Source: Cunninghamella blakesleeana
Lineage: Eukaryota; Mucoromycota; Mucoromycetes; Mucorales; Cunninghamellaceae
Direction: 5' to 3'
Assembly (NCBI GenBank): GCA_017871115.1
Contig: JAFCIZ010000006.1
Location: 620,001 to 684,000 of the forward strand
Length of the DNA: 64,000 bases
Part shown: piece by piece, positions 37,125 through 47,955 of the stretch
How positions within the stretch are numbered: the first letter of the stretch is position 1
Layout: every line of letters begins with the position of its first letter
The notes under the pieces: model-generated
Seen by the model: only the letters and a program-made list of their open reading frames with translations
The model's database searches: none
What the model was told of the DNA's origin: nothing
Translations under genes and position numbers: made by a program

Positions 37125-38276
37125 ATGCTTGAAAGGTTTTGGAATGTAGCCAAGTTAAGATTAACAACAAAAAGAGTATTACCAAAGAAAGGTGATCGAG
37201 TAATGGTAGCCATGTCCGGGGGAGTAGATTCTAGTGTATCAGCCGCGTTATTAAAACAACAAGGATATAAAGTGGAAGGGATATATATGAAAAACTGGGA
37301 TACTCGAGATGAAAGAGGGGTTTGTCCAAGTGAACAAGATTGGCAAGACGTTCAGTCAGTATGTCACCATTTAAATATACCTTGTACCCAAGTCGATTTT
37401 GTAAAAGATTATTGGAATGAGGTATTTCAAACTACTTTGGATGAATATGAAGCTGGAGCAACCCCTAATCCTGATGTTATGTGTAATCAACATATAAAAT
37501 TTGGTTCTCTTTTAAACAAGATTCCAAAGGATACATGGTTAGCAACTGGGCATTACTGTCGTACGGATGGGTATGGAAGATTATTACGTGGGAGAGAACC
37601 AACCAAAGATCAATCTTATTATTTATCCACAGTACCTTATCACGCTTTACAACGTACAATTTTCCCTTTAGGTGACATTCAATCCAAACAACAACAAGTG
37701 AAAAAAAAATTAATAAAGGAATTAGGTCTCTACAACATCCTGGCAAATAAAAAAGAGAGTTATGGCATTTGTTTTGTGGGACAGCATCGCAAGTTTGCAG
37801 AATTCCTTGGTCAATATATAGATCAACCAGCTGGTCAAGCAAAATGTTTGGAAACAGATAAAGTGATTGGGGAACATAAAGGTTTATTTGGCTACACGAT
37901 CGGTCAGGCGGCTCATATTCATCACGGTCAATCCAAATGGTTTGTTGCACATAAAGATATCAAGACAAATACTTTATATTGTGTTCCTGGGTCTAATCAT
38001 GCTGCTCTCTTTCATCGAGCTTGTCTTACAAGGAATTGGGTTTGGCTACACCCTTCATTTCAACCAATTAATTATAAAGTAAAAGCTCAAGTAAGGTATA
38101 GACAAGAACCCTTGGATGCTTGGATTTCAATTGATGAACAGAGTGGGGGAAAATATAAAATTACTTTTGATCAACCTATACGTGCTATGGCTATAGGTCA
38201 ACAAGTCGTTATTTGGGATAATGATTGGTGTTTAGGAAGTGGGACTATAGATGAAATTATACCTGCATATTCATAA
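37125..38276 (+). CDS. Mitochondrial tRNA-specific 2-thiouridylase (MnmA/MTU1/SLM3 family)
   Basis: Makes the 2-thio group of the wobble uridine in mitochondrial tRNAs for Lys, Glu and Gln. Intronless, 383 aa, normal for the family. An N-terminal basic stretch (MLERFWNVAKLRLTTKR) suits import. The PP-loop ATP pyrophosphatase motif is SGGVDSS at residues 31-37. The tRNA/catalytic Cys motif is TPNPDVMCNQHIKFG, followed by WLATGHYCRT, REPTKDQSYYLS and the second catalytic Cys in SYGICFVGQHRKF. The C-terminal beta-barrel includes HKGLFGYTIGQAAHIHHGQS and QVRYRQEPLDAW. All key residues are present. Confidence 0.95.
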   Translation: MLERFWNVAKLRLTTKRVLPKKGDRVMVAMSGGVDSSVSAALLKQQGYKVEGIYMKNWDTRDERGVCPSEQDWQDVQSVCHHLNIPCTQVDFVKDYWNEVFQTTLDEYEAGATPNPDVMCNQHIKFGSLLNKIPKDTWLATGHYCRTDGYGRLLRGREPTKDQSYYLSTVPYHALQRTIFPLGDIQSKQQQVKKKLIKELGLYNILANKKESYGICFVGQHRKFAEFLGQYIDQPAGQAKCLETDKVIGEHKGLFGYTIGQAAHIHHGQSKWFVAHKDIKTNTLYCVPGSNHAALFHRACLTRNWVWLHPSFQPINYKVKAQVRYRQEPLDAWISIDEQSGGKYKITFDQPIRAMAIGQQVVIWDNDWCLGSGTIDEIIPAYS

Positions 38277-39195
38277 TTTAATATTAAAAAAAAAAATCAT
38301 ATTACTACTATTACTATTATTTGTATATAAATAAAGAAAAATAAATAAAAAAAGTTTTTTGATTTTCCCTTTTTTCCCTCTCCATCTCTCTTTAACTAAA
38401 TATGACAGTTCCGGGCTATTTTAATATATCCTCATGTGGTGATTTTAGTGGAACATGGGGGGAGAGGTGCAAACGAAAAAAAAATAATAAAAAAATAGTA
38501 TTTATTTAAAATAATCCATTTTCTTATATATATATTTAATTATCGAAGATGAATGATGATCATACTTTAATATATAATATATATCCAATAATAAATCATC
38601 AGATATATCTTTTTTTGTAAATCGTGTGAAAATATAAACAAATATGTAAAATAAAATAAAATAAAATAATAAAAAGAGCATTTATTCTATTTGAAATGTT
38701 TGTTACAAAAAGAAGAAAAATAAAGATGGTTGTGGTACTGAAAAAAAGTTCAGATTTAGTTCCAACTAAAATTCTTTTTGATTATGTTACATTACCAAAG
38801 CCTCTCTCTTTCTCTTTCTTTTTTTATTCTATTTCATTCTATTTTATATTCTCTTTTATTTTCACCCTTTTATTTTTTTTATTTATTTTTTATGAAAAAA
38901 AAAAAAAAAAAACTCATGTATTATTATCAATTGTATCTATAAGTGTAACAATGGAAAAATACATAATACGTAATTATGTTCCATTAATCCCCTTAATTGC
39001 ATTGTTTTTATTATATATATATATTTAAAAAAAGAAAAAAAGTGATAATAATAACTATACTAAAAATGTAATATATATGGTAGATATTTTTTTTTTAAGA
39101 AAAAAAAAAAAAGTATGTAAATAGTAACAAAAAAGTAAATAAAAATACGTAATGAAAATAAAATAATGACGGATTAATATTATATCATCATCCAT
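38277..39195. other. Convergent 3' intergenic region
   Basis: Between the thiouridylase stop and the VAP stop. It has AATAAA-like signals soon after 38280, poly-A runs near 38895 and 39101, and a CT-rich tract near 38801-38822. A 110-codon ATG-opened ORF (38696-39028) is low-complexity and homopolymer-driven; not accepted. Confidence 0.5.
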
Positions 39196-40972
39196 TTAAA
39201 AGAATAAATAAGTAAATAAGAAAATAACCAATCCAATGACAGCAACGACTTGAGGAGGATATCCTTCAGTTGGGTGAGGTTTTTCTAATTGAGCCAAACG
39301 CTGATGTACAGCGTCCAATGGCTGAACAGTAGGCGATAGTTTTTTATTTTTAATAGAGGTTGAATCAGTAGATGACTTTTGACGAAGATCTTGTAATTCT
39401 TTTTTTAATTGCTCTAATTCGAGTTCGAGACGAGACACATTTTCCTTAGATGAAACTAACTCCTGTCTTAATTTTATTTTTTCTTGGTCATCCACTTTTT
39501 CTTCTTCTTTCTTTGTTTGTTGGGGCAATTGTGGTTGTTCCTTCACGACGGATCTTGATGATACGTTATTTTCTTTTTCATTTTCTTCTTTTTTCACTTC
39601 TTGGGATGGTGTAGATGATACTACAGGTTCATTTTTAATTATTTTTTCGACTACTTGAGGTATATTTGTTTCCTTCTTGACTTCCCTTACTTCAGGTATG
39701 ACAGGTTGCTCATTTACTACTTTAGGTGTAACGGGATCATTTAAAACAGGGGTTGATACTACTGGTGCTGCTGCTACTGCTGCTGGTGGTGATGATGTTA
39801 CCTTTTCAACTGGTGTTTCTAATAATGATGCTGAAGTTGGAATTTCGGGAAGCTCTATTTTAGGTGCGGGTTCAGCTTTAGGAACAGTAACAAGATCTTC
39901 TTTAGGTTTTTCGACTTCTACTGGTACAATAGGTGATTGTTCTTTTGATGTTTCTTTTACGGTAGGCGTTTCTCTTTTTTCAGTCACTTCAGGTCGTGAC
40001 TATATATTTGGTGATAATAATAGCAATAGTAATAGTAAAAACAGTATTATTAATTTATGTGCAAATTTATTCATGTTTTTTTTAAGAAAAAAAAAAGATC
40101 ACTTTTTTTAACTCCTCTTATATTAAACACTTACCTCAGGAATAATTTCTTTTTGTTGTTCTTCAATAGCTACACCTTCAGAGAAAGAACATTTGATTTT
40201 GTGTTGATAAATAGTAGTTTCCTTTGAATGTTCAATTCGACTCCACTATATGCCAAGAAAATATAATAAAATGATAAAAAAAAAAATGATAAATTAATGA
40301 ATATCTTGGTCAATATGCCTTTATGCCAGTACATATATTTTAACTTTCAACCTATTTATCTTTTTATTGATTTTTTTTCTTATTTTTTCTCTTCCCTTAA
40401 CAATTATACATAACAATTATTTTTTAATAATATAACTTACTAAATCAGTAACAGGAATAGATTCATCTTCAGTAGGTTGAATGGTAGCACTTTGAACTAA
40501 AAACTTATCCTTACATTTATAATCAGCAGGAGGTTCCGTTTTAAAAGGTTGCAAGATGACTAATTTTAGAAATATACAAATATATATATATATATATAAT
40601 ATTATTATTATTATTCATAGAATATATAAATATATAGTCTTTGTATAAATATACATATATAAATATATAATTACCATGAACTTCTATTTCAGAAAAAGGT
40701 TCAATTCTACCAGCATTTGGTCTAACACAATATTGCTTTGGAGCTGTGGTTTTTACTTTAAAGATGGCTGGTTCGGCTTTTAAGTTTCTAACTCGTAAGA
40801 CTTCTTCAGTTATTTTTGTTAATGGTCCTTTTAAAAATAGATATAAATAAACGTGTGTACAAAAGTATTATGAGTATAATAATTCAATTTAAATATTATA
40901 TTTTATTTTATTTTATAATGGATACACACTGTGAAAGACAAGGACATCAGAAGGTTCAATTTCTAAAGACAT
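39196..40972 (-). CDS. VAP/Scs2-family ER membrane contact protein (MSP domain)
   Basis: Tail-anchored ER protein whose MSP domain binds FFAT-motif proteins at membrane contact sites. Minus-strand exons: 40972-40930, 40827-40675, 40559-40441, 40245-40135, 39999-39196; 409 aa, phases close. The MSP domain covers residues ~1-130: SLEIEPSDVLVFHRPLTKI, then FKVKTTAPKQYCVRPNAGR, VILQPFKTEPPADYKCKDKF, FLVQSATI. The block KTTAPKQYCVRPN is the VAP signature that binds FFAT peptides. A long Val/Pro/Glu/Lys-rich linker follows, with a coiled coil (VSRLELELEQLKKELQDLRQ) and a C-terminal anchor (VVAVIGLVIFLFTYLFF). The linker is longer than in yeast Scs2. A CACGTG at 41093-41098 lies about 120 bp upstream. 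Confidence 0.93.
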
Positions 40973-43056
40973 GATGATGTTATAATATTATTATTATTGA
41001 AATTACAAAAAAAAGGAAATAGAAGAAAGAGAGAAAAAGAGAAAAAAAAAATTTCGGGGCAAATTTAAAAAAAAAGCCAAAATTCGAAAAATCACGTGCG
41101 ATAAAAAATCTCAGTGGCGATCATTGTTCCTTTTTATTATTTGTATGATAATACTCTTTTTATAATTAAATCATTAATAAAAAATAAGAATAATAATATA
41201 AAAACATAATTAAACGGTAAAACTTATATTGCTCTCTTATTTATAATTTCTATTTTTTTATTAAAAATTATTATAATGATAATCATATTTAATTACCAAA
41301 TAAGTGATTATTTCTATTATTTAAAAAAAATATAACTTAAAATGACAACTTCATTATTAAAATGAATCCAATAATTTATACTTTTTATTATTTTATTAAA
41401 AGAATATAACAATGTTTCTTTTATGAGTTGATTTTCATATTTATATATTTAAAGTTTAATAGTGAATTAACCTAGATATGGAAAACGGGGCACGTGCATT
41501 CTGATCTCCTTTTCAAAAGAGAGGTGGTATGTGCTGTTTTGATTGATGTATATGAATATATATTAATTTTTCAAAGAAAATTATATTTTTTAAAAAAAAG
41601 TTGATTAGATTTATTTTACTATAAAAAGAGGAATGATCACCTATTGCCGGTAAAAAAAATAAAAATAAAAAAAAAGCTGGGATTTTTTTTCTGCCAAGTG
41701 TTTTATGTATATCATTTTTCAAAAACACATGGAAGAAATACAAAAAGATAATCTTTGACTATTCTCAAAAGACAATGATAATGATTGGCCTTGATAAATT
41801 GGCTACCTTTAATATATATATAAAAAAAAGAAATAAAGGCTATTTATTAATTTTCTTTCATATAATGGTATTATTAAAATAATATATTTTATTATATATT
41901 GTTCTATGAAACTGTATTTATTTTTATTTTTTCAAGTATATCAGACATACATAAAATGATAATTAAATAGTTAAAGTAATAATAGCAATAATTATTTATA
42001 GTATATTCACAAGAAAAAAAGAACTTTCAGATATAAACAACTTTTTTATAATCTTCTGGTCATTATTATCATTATTAAAAAAGAAGCATTTTCCATTATA
42101 TGCTGATATATGTTTGGTTATTTTTTTTTTTCTTTTAATCATGCATTTATTTAGATCTTCAGCTAAATATTAAATATAAAATTTTGAGTTATTTTTATTT
42201 TAAAATACATTTATTTAAATACAAGTTAAAAAAAAACACATATATTTCATGTTCTATATAGATAGTTTTAACTATGAAACTGTTTTTAAATACTTATAAT
42301 TCAAATTTAAACCATTGTAGATAAATAAGCAAATTAGATCCAGTCTCTATTACACTATGTCAAAAATAAAAATAAAAACTCATTTTTTCTACATACTTAT
42401 TTAGGTAGCAATATCAATACAGCAATTATTAGATCAATAAATAATGAATATAAATCATTACTGAGTGAGAAGAAGCGATTCTGTCATAACAAGGATTACC
42501 AAGTTATCCGTAACCAAGTAGAACAATATAGCCCTTTTTTTTCTAATATTCTTTATCAAAAGGAATATAAATCATATTTCAATCAATTTCTATCTTTTTG
42601 AAGCATACATGTTTAAAAAGAAGAAAACGAAAATAGAATAGCAATCCCAAGTTAATAGACACAAAAATCATATATTTCCGAGAATTTTTGTTTTTTTTTT
42701 TTTGTGGCAAATACTATGTGACCAATTTCATTTTTATCGACTCAATATGTATATCGTAACGGAAAACATCATAACATGACTATAATAATAATAATAATAA
42801 TATATTTATCTATTTATTATCTTTTTAAAAAAAATAAATATATTTTGCTACTATATTAACTGTTGAAAAATGGCGAACAATAAAAAGGTTACTATGCAAT
42901 AGTTGAAAAAAAAAAAAAAGAGCATGTATGGATCATTTGATGATTTATAATAGGAATATTATTTATTTGGTCTAATATCCACTTACCAAACCGCCAACTG
43001 ACTGATTAAGCTGAATTCGTCATAATAATTCCAAAAACATTACTATTTATACCTGA
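40973..43056. other. 2.1-kb intergenic region at the left edge of the accessory island
   Basis: Contains the VAP promoter (CACGTG at 41093-41098 and again at 41491-41496), then AT-rich DNA. An orphan exon-like open frame at 42405-42601 is listed separately. Otherwise no gene supported; a 76-codon minus ORF at 41513-41743 lacks coding character. Confidence 0.45.
42405..42601 (+). pseudogene. Orphan terminal-exon-like open frame (gene remnant or unlocated gene)
   Basis: Not recognised. After a good acceptor (TTATTTAG at 42397-42404) there is an open frame of 65 codons to a TGA at 42599. It has balanced, non-repetitive residues such as LLSEKKRFCHNKDYQVIRNQ and SPFFSNILYQKEYKSYFNQF, unlike the low-complexity frames around it. 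It has no ATG of its own, and no upstream exon in phase 1 could be found. It may be the last exon of a gene whose other exons have decayed, a mobile-element remnant, or chance. It lies just left of the repeat array. Confidence 0.3.
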
Positions 43057-43158
43057 AGTAATATCATAAGCTGCTTTTTACCATCAAATCCACTTGATTA
43101 AAAAGTGTCTCTACAATAGTCGGATGAATATATATATATATATATATATATATACACT

Positions 43159-43237
43159 CATTATATCAACAACTATATGGAGGCTGCCTTGCCAGACAGA
43201 CTTAACGAAGCTCCCAGACCACATTAAAACCCTCGAG
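43159..43237 (+). repeat. 79-bp conserved core, copy 1 (A1)
   Basis: Runs from CATTATATCAACAACTATAT through GGAGGCTGCCTTGCC and GAAGCTCCCAGACCAC to CCCTCGAG. Identical to copy 3 (43731-43809). It is distinctly GC-richer than its flanks. Upstream is the leader box at 43071-43128 with an inner CCACTT...AAGTG inverted pair. Confidence 0.92.
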
Positions 43238-43339
43238 CCTTCAACTTATGATATAATATACTAGATTGCTACTTTCCATCCGTCCAAAAGATTTAAGATT
43301 ATCTCTACAACAGTTGGATGAAAAATATATATAATTTTT

Positions 43340-43418
43340 CACTATATCGACAACTATATGGAGGCTGCCTTGCCAGACAGACTTAACGAAGCTCCCAGAC
43401 CACGTTAAAACCCTCGAG
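43340..43418 (+). repeat. 79-bp conserved core, copy 2 (B1)
   Basis: Same core with CACTATATCGACAAC at the start and CACGTT instead of CACATT near the end. Its leader box (about 43272-43323) is a diverged version of the A box, with CAGTTGGATGAA. Confidence 0.92.
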
Positions 43419-43730
43419 TCTTTATCATACATATTCATCAGGTTAAAAGTAATTGTTTATAGAATTAATCGAATTCAGCCATTATATCAATCACTATAAA
43501 GTATCAAAAAAAAAAGCACATTAGATTTTCAGCCAGTATTATATAATACAATTTACACATGCTTTATCATAAAATATATTTTATAACATACGTTTTTAAA
43601 AATACTAAAATCATACAAAAATTGGCCATAAAATACAAAGTAATATCACAAGTTGCTTTTTACCATCAAATCCACTTGATTAAAAAGTGTCTCTACAATA
43701 GTCGGATGAATATATATATATATATATACT

Positions 43731-43809
43731 CATTATATCAACAACTATATGGAGGCTGCCTTGCCAGACAGACTTAACGAAGCTCCCAGACCACATTAAA
43801 ACCCTCGAG
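43731..43809 (+). repeat. 79-bp conserved core, copy 3 (A2)
   Basis: Identical across all 79 bases to copy 1. The preceding (TA)n spacer is shorter than in copy 1. Confidence 0.92.
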
Positions 43810-43918
43810 CCTTCAACTTATGATATAATATACCTGATTGCTTCTTTCCATCCGTCCAAAAGATTTAAGAATGTCTCTACAATAGCCGGATGAAAAAAAA
43901 ATACTAATAATTTTTTTT

Positions 43919-43997
43919 CATTATATCGACGACTATATGGAGGCTGCCTTGCCAGACAGACTTAACGAAGCTCCCAGACCACGTTAAAACCCTCGAG
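43919..43997 (+). repeat. 79-bp conserved core, copy 4 (B2)
   Basis: Differs from copy 2 at two bases (CATTATATCGACGAC). Ends 188 bp before the ATG at 44185. Confidence 0.92.
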
Positions 43998-44184
43998 TCC
44001 CAATCATCAGTACTCTTTGTATTATGGTGTAATAATAATAAATGATTAATAATTAATAATAATAATATAAGAAAAGGGCAAAAAAGAGAAAAAAAAATAC
44101 AAGAAAAAGTGATGGGAATTTAAAAAAAAAAAAAAATTCTGTGTTTCAAAAAAGCTCCTTTTTTTTCTTTTTTTAATAATAATA

Positions 44185-47100
44185 ATGCAAAATTACTTTC
44201 AGGAGGTTGATAGTAAACTTTGGGATTTTAATGAAGCTGCTAGGCAAATAATGGAATATAATCCTGGAATTACTGTTGATAAACTATTATATAAAATAAA
44301 AAAAAGTATTGAAGGTGTAGCTAATATCAATAAAGACGAATATGCACAGAAGTCAATTGATAATTGGCGTGTATGTTTTAAACACACTTGTACGAGTATG
44401 GTATATCCTTTTATTAATTCATTGTTTAATTTTGTTCTCTTTTAAAAATAATAATAATAGACTATATCAAATAAATTAAAAGTTTGGCATGAAGTAGCAA
44501 ATAAACAACAACAAAATGATTCTATCTTTCCGACTTCTACAAATAACATTCTTTCCAACACGAGTGGGATTAACTTTAACCATGTAGAAAAGTAAGCTCA
44601 GTTTCTTTAATTTCAATTTCAGTTCATAAAAATAAATAATTTAACCTATTAATATACTATTAATTATATTCTTTTAATACAGGTCTAATATAAATGGTAA
44701 ACAATATTGATTTTATGCTAAAGTTCATCGATTTACTTATTAAAAATAATCAATACTTATTTACATTTTTTTATATTCCTAGTCTCATCGAATGATATGA
44801 CAAATGATATTAATAAGAATAACGAAGATAGTAAAGGTAAAAATTTCTTTTAATAATTTTTAAGCATTTATTAATACTTTATATACTAATTACTAAAATT
44901 ATGTTATTTCATTCTTCTTTTTTAAATAAAAAATGTTGGTAAATCCTAGAACAAGAGCAACTACAACATACAACAAGAGAAATTAAGGCAACCAATGCTT
45001 CAAAAATAAACATACCGTACTATTTACAGTATATAATTTCATTCTTTCTTATTTTTTATATTTTTATATTTTATATTTTTATTTTTTATTCTAGAAAAAT
45101 CGCAATGATAAAATTGACCAGTTTTTTGTACGTATTGGAATAATTACCTGTATGAAAATTGAATTATACCAAGAGAATAAGACCCTATTTAATACTTGTG
45201 TATTTTTTATTACATAGAATTCTTCTGTTGGTGAAAATAATTTAGAGCTCTTGAACGAAATTAATAAAAATAGCAAAGATAATAAAAGTAAAATACTTTT
45301 CGTACACTAATTATTTTAATGCTAGTAATAACTTATAGTACTTACAATACTAAAATCAATTCTATTTTTTATCTTAATTATATTGACAATAGATAATATT
45401 CAAAGAAAAAGATCTTTAAGGTAACCTTTTTTTTAAAAAAAATAATCATTTATGAATGGTAATGTAAATTAACTATCCATATGTATTCGTTTGTTTATTT
45501 AGTGATATTCTAGATAGTGGTGATAATGAATACTTCTTGGATCGAAATGAAAATACTTCAATATTTCAACTACCAGCGTTACCTGTTCATTTAGAAAACA
45601 TTAATATAGATATATATCCTGCTCCTAATTCAAACTCAAGATGGATAATAAAAAATAAAGACATATCATTACTTTGGCATAATTTTAAATTGGAATCGTT
45701 TCAACTGGCAAAAACTAGTGGATTATATTTGGAATCAGACTATCAACATATTTTGTGAGCATTAATATACATTATCTATATATATTATTATTATTATTAC
45801 CATTATAATAATTGTTATCATTATTGTTATTACTGTGTTTTATTAACATTTAATTCTTTATAATTATTACTCTTTATAGATCATTAAGTCATATTTGTTT
45901 GCTGAAACCCAATGAGTCTTCCTCAATTTTCTTTTCTACATTCGATGAAACTACTATTAATACTATAATGGACGACCTAAACAATAGGTTTGGAATTGGT
46001 ACACACGAGTTTGATGAAACGTTATTTATAAAAATAAATAAGATATTGAAGGTAATAAAAATAAAATAATAAATTAAAATAGAATAAAAAGTATGTTGAC
46101 TTTATTACTAGTCATGTTAATATCAATGTTATAATTTATTTATTCATAAATAACTCATTAGGAGGTCATCAAGAGGAAAAAAGACATGGATATTGCTGCA
46201 TATGAAATTCATGGTTTGGGTTTAAATTTACATGGTGGTGATCATGCAGTAGTCTATATTATTAAAAATCTGTAAGTTTCTTGTATTTCTGTGCGTATTT
46301 ATGACCTATAAAATTAAAATGTAAATAATACTAATGAATTTATATATATATACTTTTTTTTTAATAACTTTATTAAATAGTCTTGAAACATTAATTGACA
46401 GAAACTTGAAAAACGATATAAGTGAAGCTGAACTATGTAGTGGCTACCTGGACCCCATTTTACGCATTCTATTTAATCAACGAAAATCCAATCATCGTTT
46501 TAGATGGTATGCTTATAAAATGAATAGATGAAATAATAATATACATGATCAAAAATATATTGATATGGATGTAACTGATATATAACATATCACTATAAAT
46601 AGGTATGATAAACATATTAATGGTGTAACTACTAAGAAGAAGCCTGATGCTGTTGGGAATATTATTCAACAATCACAGTGGGGACCATATGCTCTTTTTG
46701 GTGAAGTGAAAACGGAAAAGATGAAAACCAATACTTATGAATTGGTATATGATTTGGTACGGCTTGCTCAATTTTCCAAACAATCTATCGATATATCAAA
46801 AATGAATGGCGTTTTATGTTTTCAAGCTGTTGGTAAAGGCTACCACATATCTTCTACAACCAATTATATACACATAAATTAATGTCTTTCCTTGTAATTA
46901 ATGGCTTAACTTCATTGACAAATATATACTTGAATATATATTCTTTAGGCTTTACTATCACTTTCTATTTTGTCAACTTGCTTTATGACGGATTCTATGT
47001 TATGTTTCCTATTGGTAAAATCAATGTCCCTAAGTCAATAATGGATATACCTAGCATTCTATTATCAGCAGATGTATTATTGGATGTATATAATATATAC

Positions 47101-47238
47101 CATCAATATTGCATTCCAACAGATGATCCTACTTCACTTGAAGAAAAAACAAAACCAAGTCTAAGCACTCCTGATTTTAAAGAATTAGTTTATACTTCAA
47201 AAAACCGAAAAAGAACATGCAACTTGATCTTCAATTAA
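44185..47238 (+). CDS. Predicted PD-(D/E)XK nuclease-fold protein, multi-exon, lineage-restricted
   Basis: No named family recognised. Fourteen exons: 44185-44400, 44461-44591, 44683-44696 (14 nt), 44783-44836, 44950-45028, 45095-45131, 45218-45287, 45393-45420, 45503-45754, 45880-46051, 46162-46271, 46381-46506, 46603-46832, 46949-47238; 602 aa. The exon 5-6 joint is the weak point (phase 0 reading KNRNDKIDQFF is an alternative). The N-terminal third is helical then Asn/Lys-rich. The C-terminal half is ordered: LESFQLAKTSGLYLESDY, KRKKDMDIAAYEIHGLGLN, ELCSGYLDPILRILF, then VTTKKKPDAVGN, and YALFGEVKTEK. The PD...GEVK spacing fits the PD-(D/E)XK metal-binding signature. A hydrophobic FTITFYFVNLLYDGFYVMF and a Cys/Arg tail follow. 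The repeat array is directly upstream, and a Tc1-type element 555 bp downstream. Intact frames argue that it is not a dead remnant. Confidence 0.6.
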
Positions 47239-47792
47239 ATTTTTATTACAATAACAATTAATAATCACTTACTAATATGTATAATCTTACGTATACAATT
47301 TTATTATTATTACTTTTATCAATAGTTTATAATTACATCATAACGAAAAATTATTTTTTTACTATTATATCATAATTGAAAAAATCAGTACATGTTTATT
47401 ATAATAAATTAGTCTATATGTAATCATTAAAAATTTTATTTTTTTAAAAAAAATACTCATACATACAATTTTATAAGAATATAAAAATAATAAACTTTTG
47501 AATAATACGTACATATAAGTCATTTCTATTTAAACTTTTTTTTATTATAGCTTTCATGTGCCTAATAACATTGAAATCCATTGTAATTAGAAAGAAAGAA
47601 AAAAGATGGGATCAGAGAGAAAATACAGAGCTGATTTCCTTTTGTGGGTCTCAGAATTTCTCTTAATATATCAATAGTCAAGTCCTTTGTGATAACATGT
47701 ATTGGAAAAAATCCCAAAATAAACAATTCCCATAAAAAATGTAGTTTACAACTTGATTATTAATTGGTAAAAATAATAAGTGAAGCTACCTA
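47239..47792. other. Intergenic, nuclease-like gene to transposon edge
   Basis: 3' region of the PD-(D/E)XK gene. AT-rich and featureless until the TA dinucleotide at 47791-47792, the left target-site copy of the transposon. Confidence 0.5.
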
Positions 47793-47822
47793 TGGTGCAT
47801 CTAAGTTATAACCAGAATTTTT
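47793..47822 (+). repeat. Left terminal inverted repeat
   Basis: 30 bases that match the inverse complement of 50482-50511 exactly, then diverge. Confidence 0.95.
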
Positions 47823-47955
47823 AAAATTTTGGTGCAATTTTTGAATTTGAAATCCCGATTTTTATGCCTATTTTTTTTTACGAAAATGTTATAACTACAA
47901 CTCTTTTTTGATTTTATTAAATGATATGTATATATATGTAAAATAAATTGAAAAG

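Larger units (their letters stand above)
43057..43437. repeat. Repeat array, first duplicated block (copies A1 and B1)
   Basis: A ~380-bp block with two related repeat units. Each unit has a leader box ending TCTACAATAGTCGGATGAA-like, then a variable AT spacer, then a conserved 79-bp core. The block recurs at 43639-44006 in the same order and orientation, with the two copies of A 572 bp apart and of B 579 bp apart. Confidence 0.9.
43639..44006. repeat. Repeat array, second duplicated block (copies A2 and B2)
   Basis: Second copy of the 43057-43437 block, beginning AGTAATATCACAAG and ending after CCCTCGAGTCC...ATCAT. It ends about 180 bp before the start codon of the PD-(D/E)XK gene. Confidence 0.9.

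Noticed and set aside
38696..39028. 110-codon ATG-opened plus-strand frame
   Set aside because: Composition is driven by T/A homopolymers (Phe/Ser/Lys runs), no domain, and it lies in a convergent 3' spacer.
43181..43224. tRNA or 5S rRNA inside the 79-bp core
   Set aside because: GGAG/CTCC pairing and an AGACCAC end look faintly tRNA-like, but there is no cloverleaf, no T-loop GGTTCGA box and no 5S internal-control region.
43559..43777. 72-codon frame running through repeat copy 3
   Set aside because: Crosses the AT spacer and the repeat core; not open in the other three copies, so not a repeat-encoded peptide.
43057..44006. CRISPR-like reading of the four-copy array
   Set aside because: Only four units at irregular 180-390 bp spacing, in a eukaryotic genome, with conserved leader boxes between cores; not a CRISPR.
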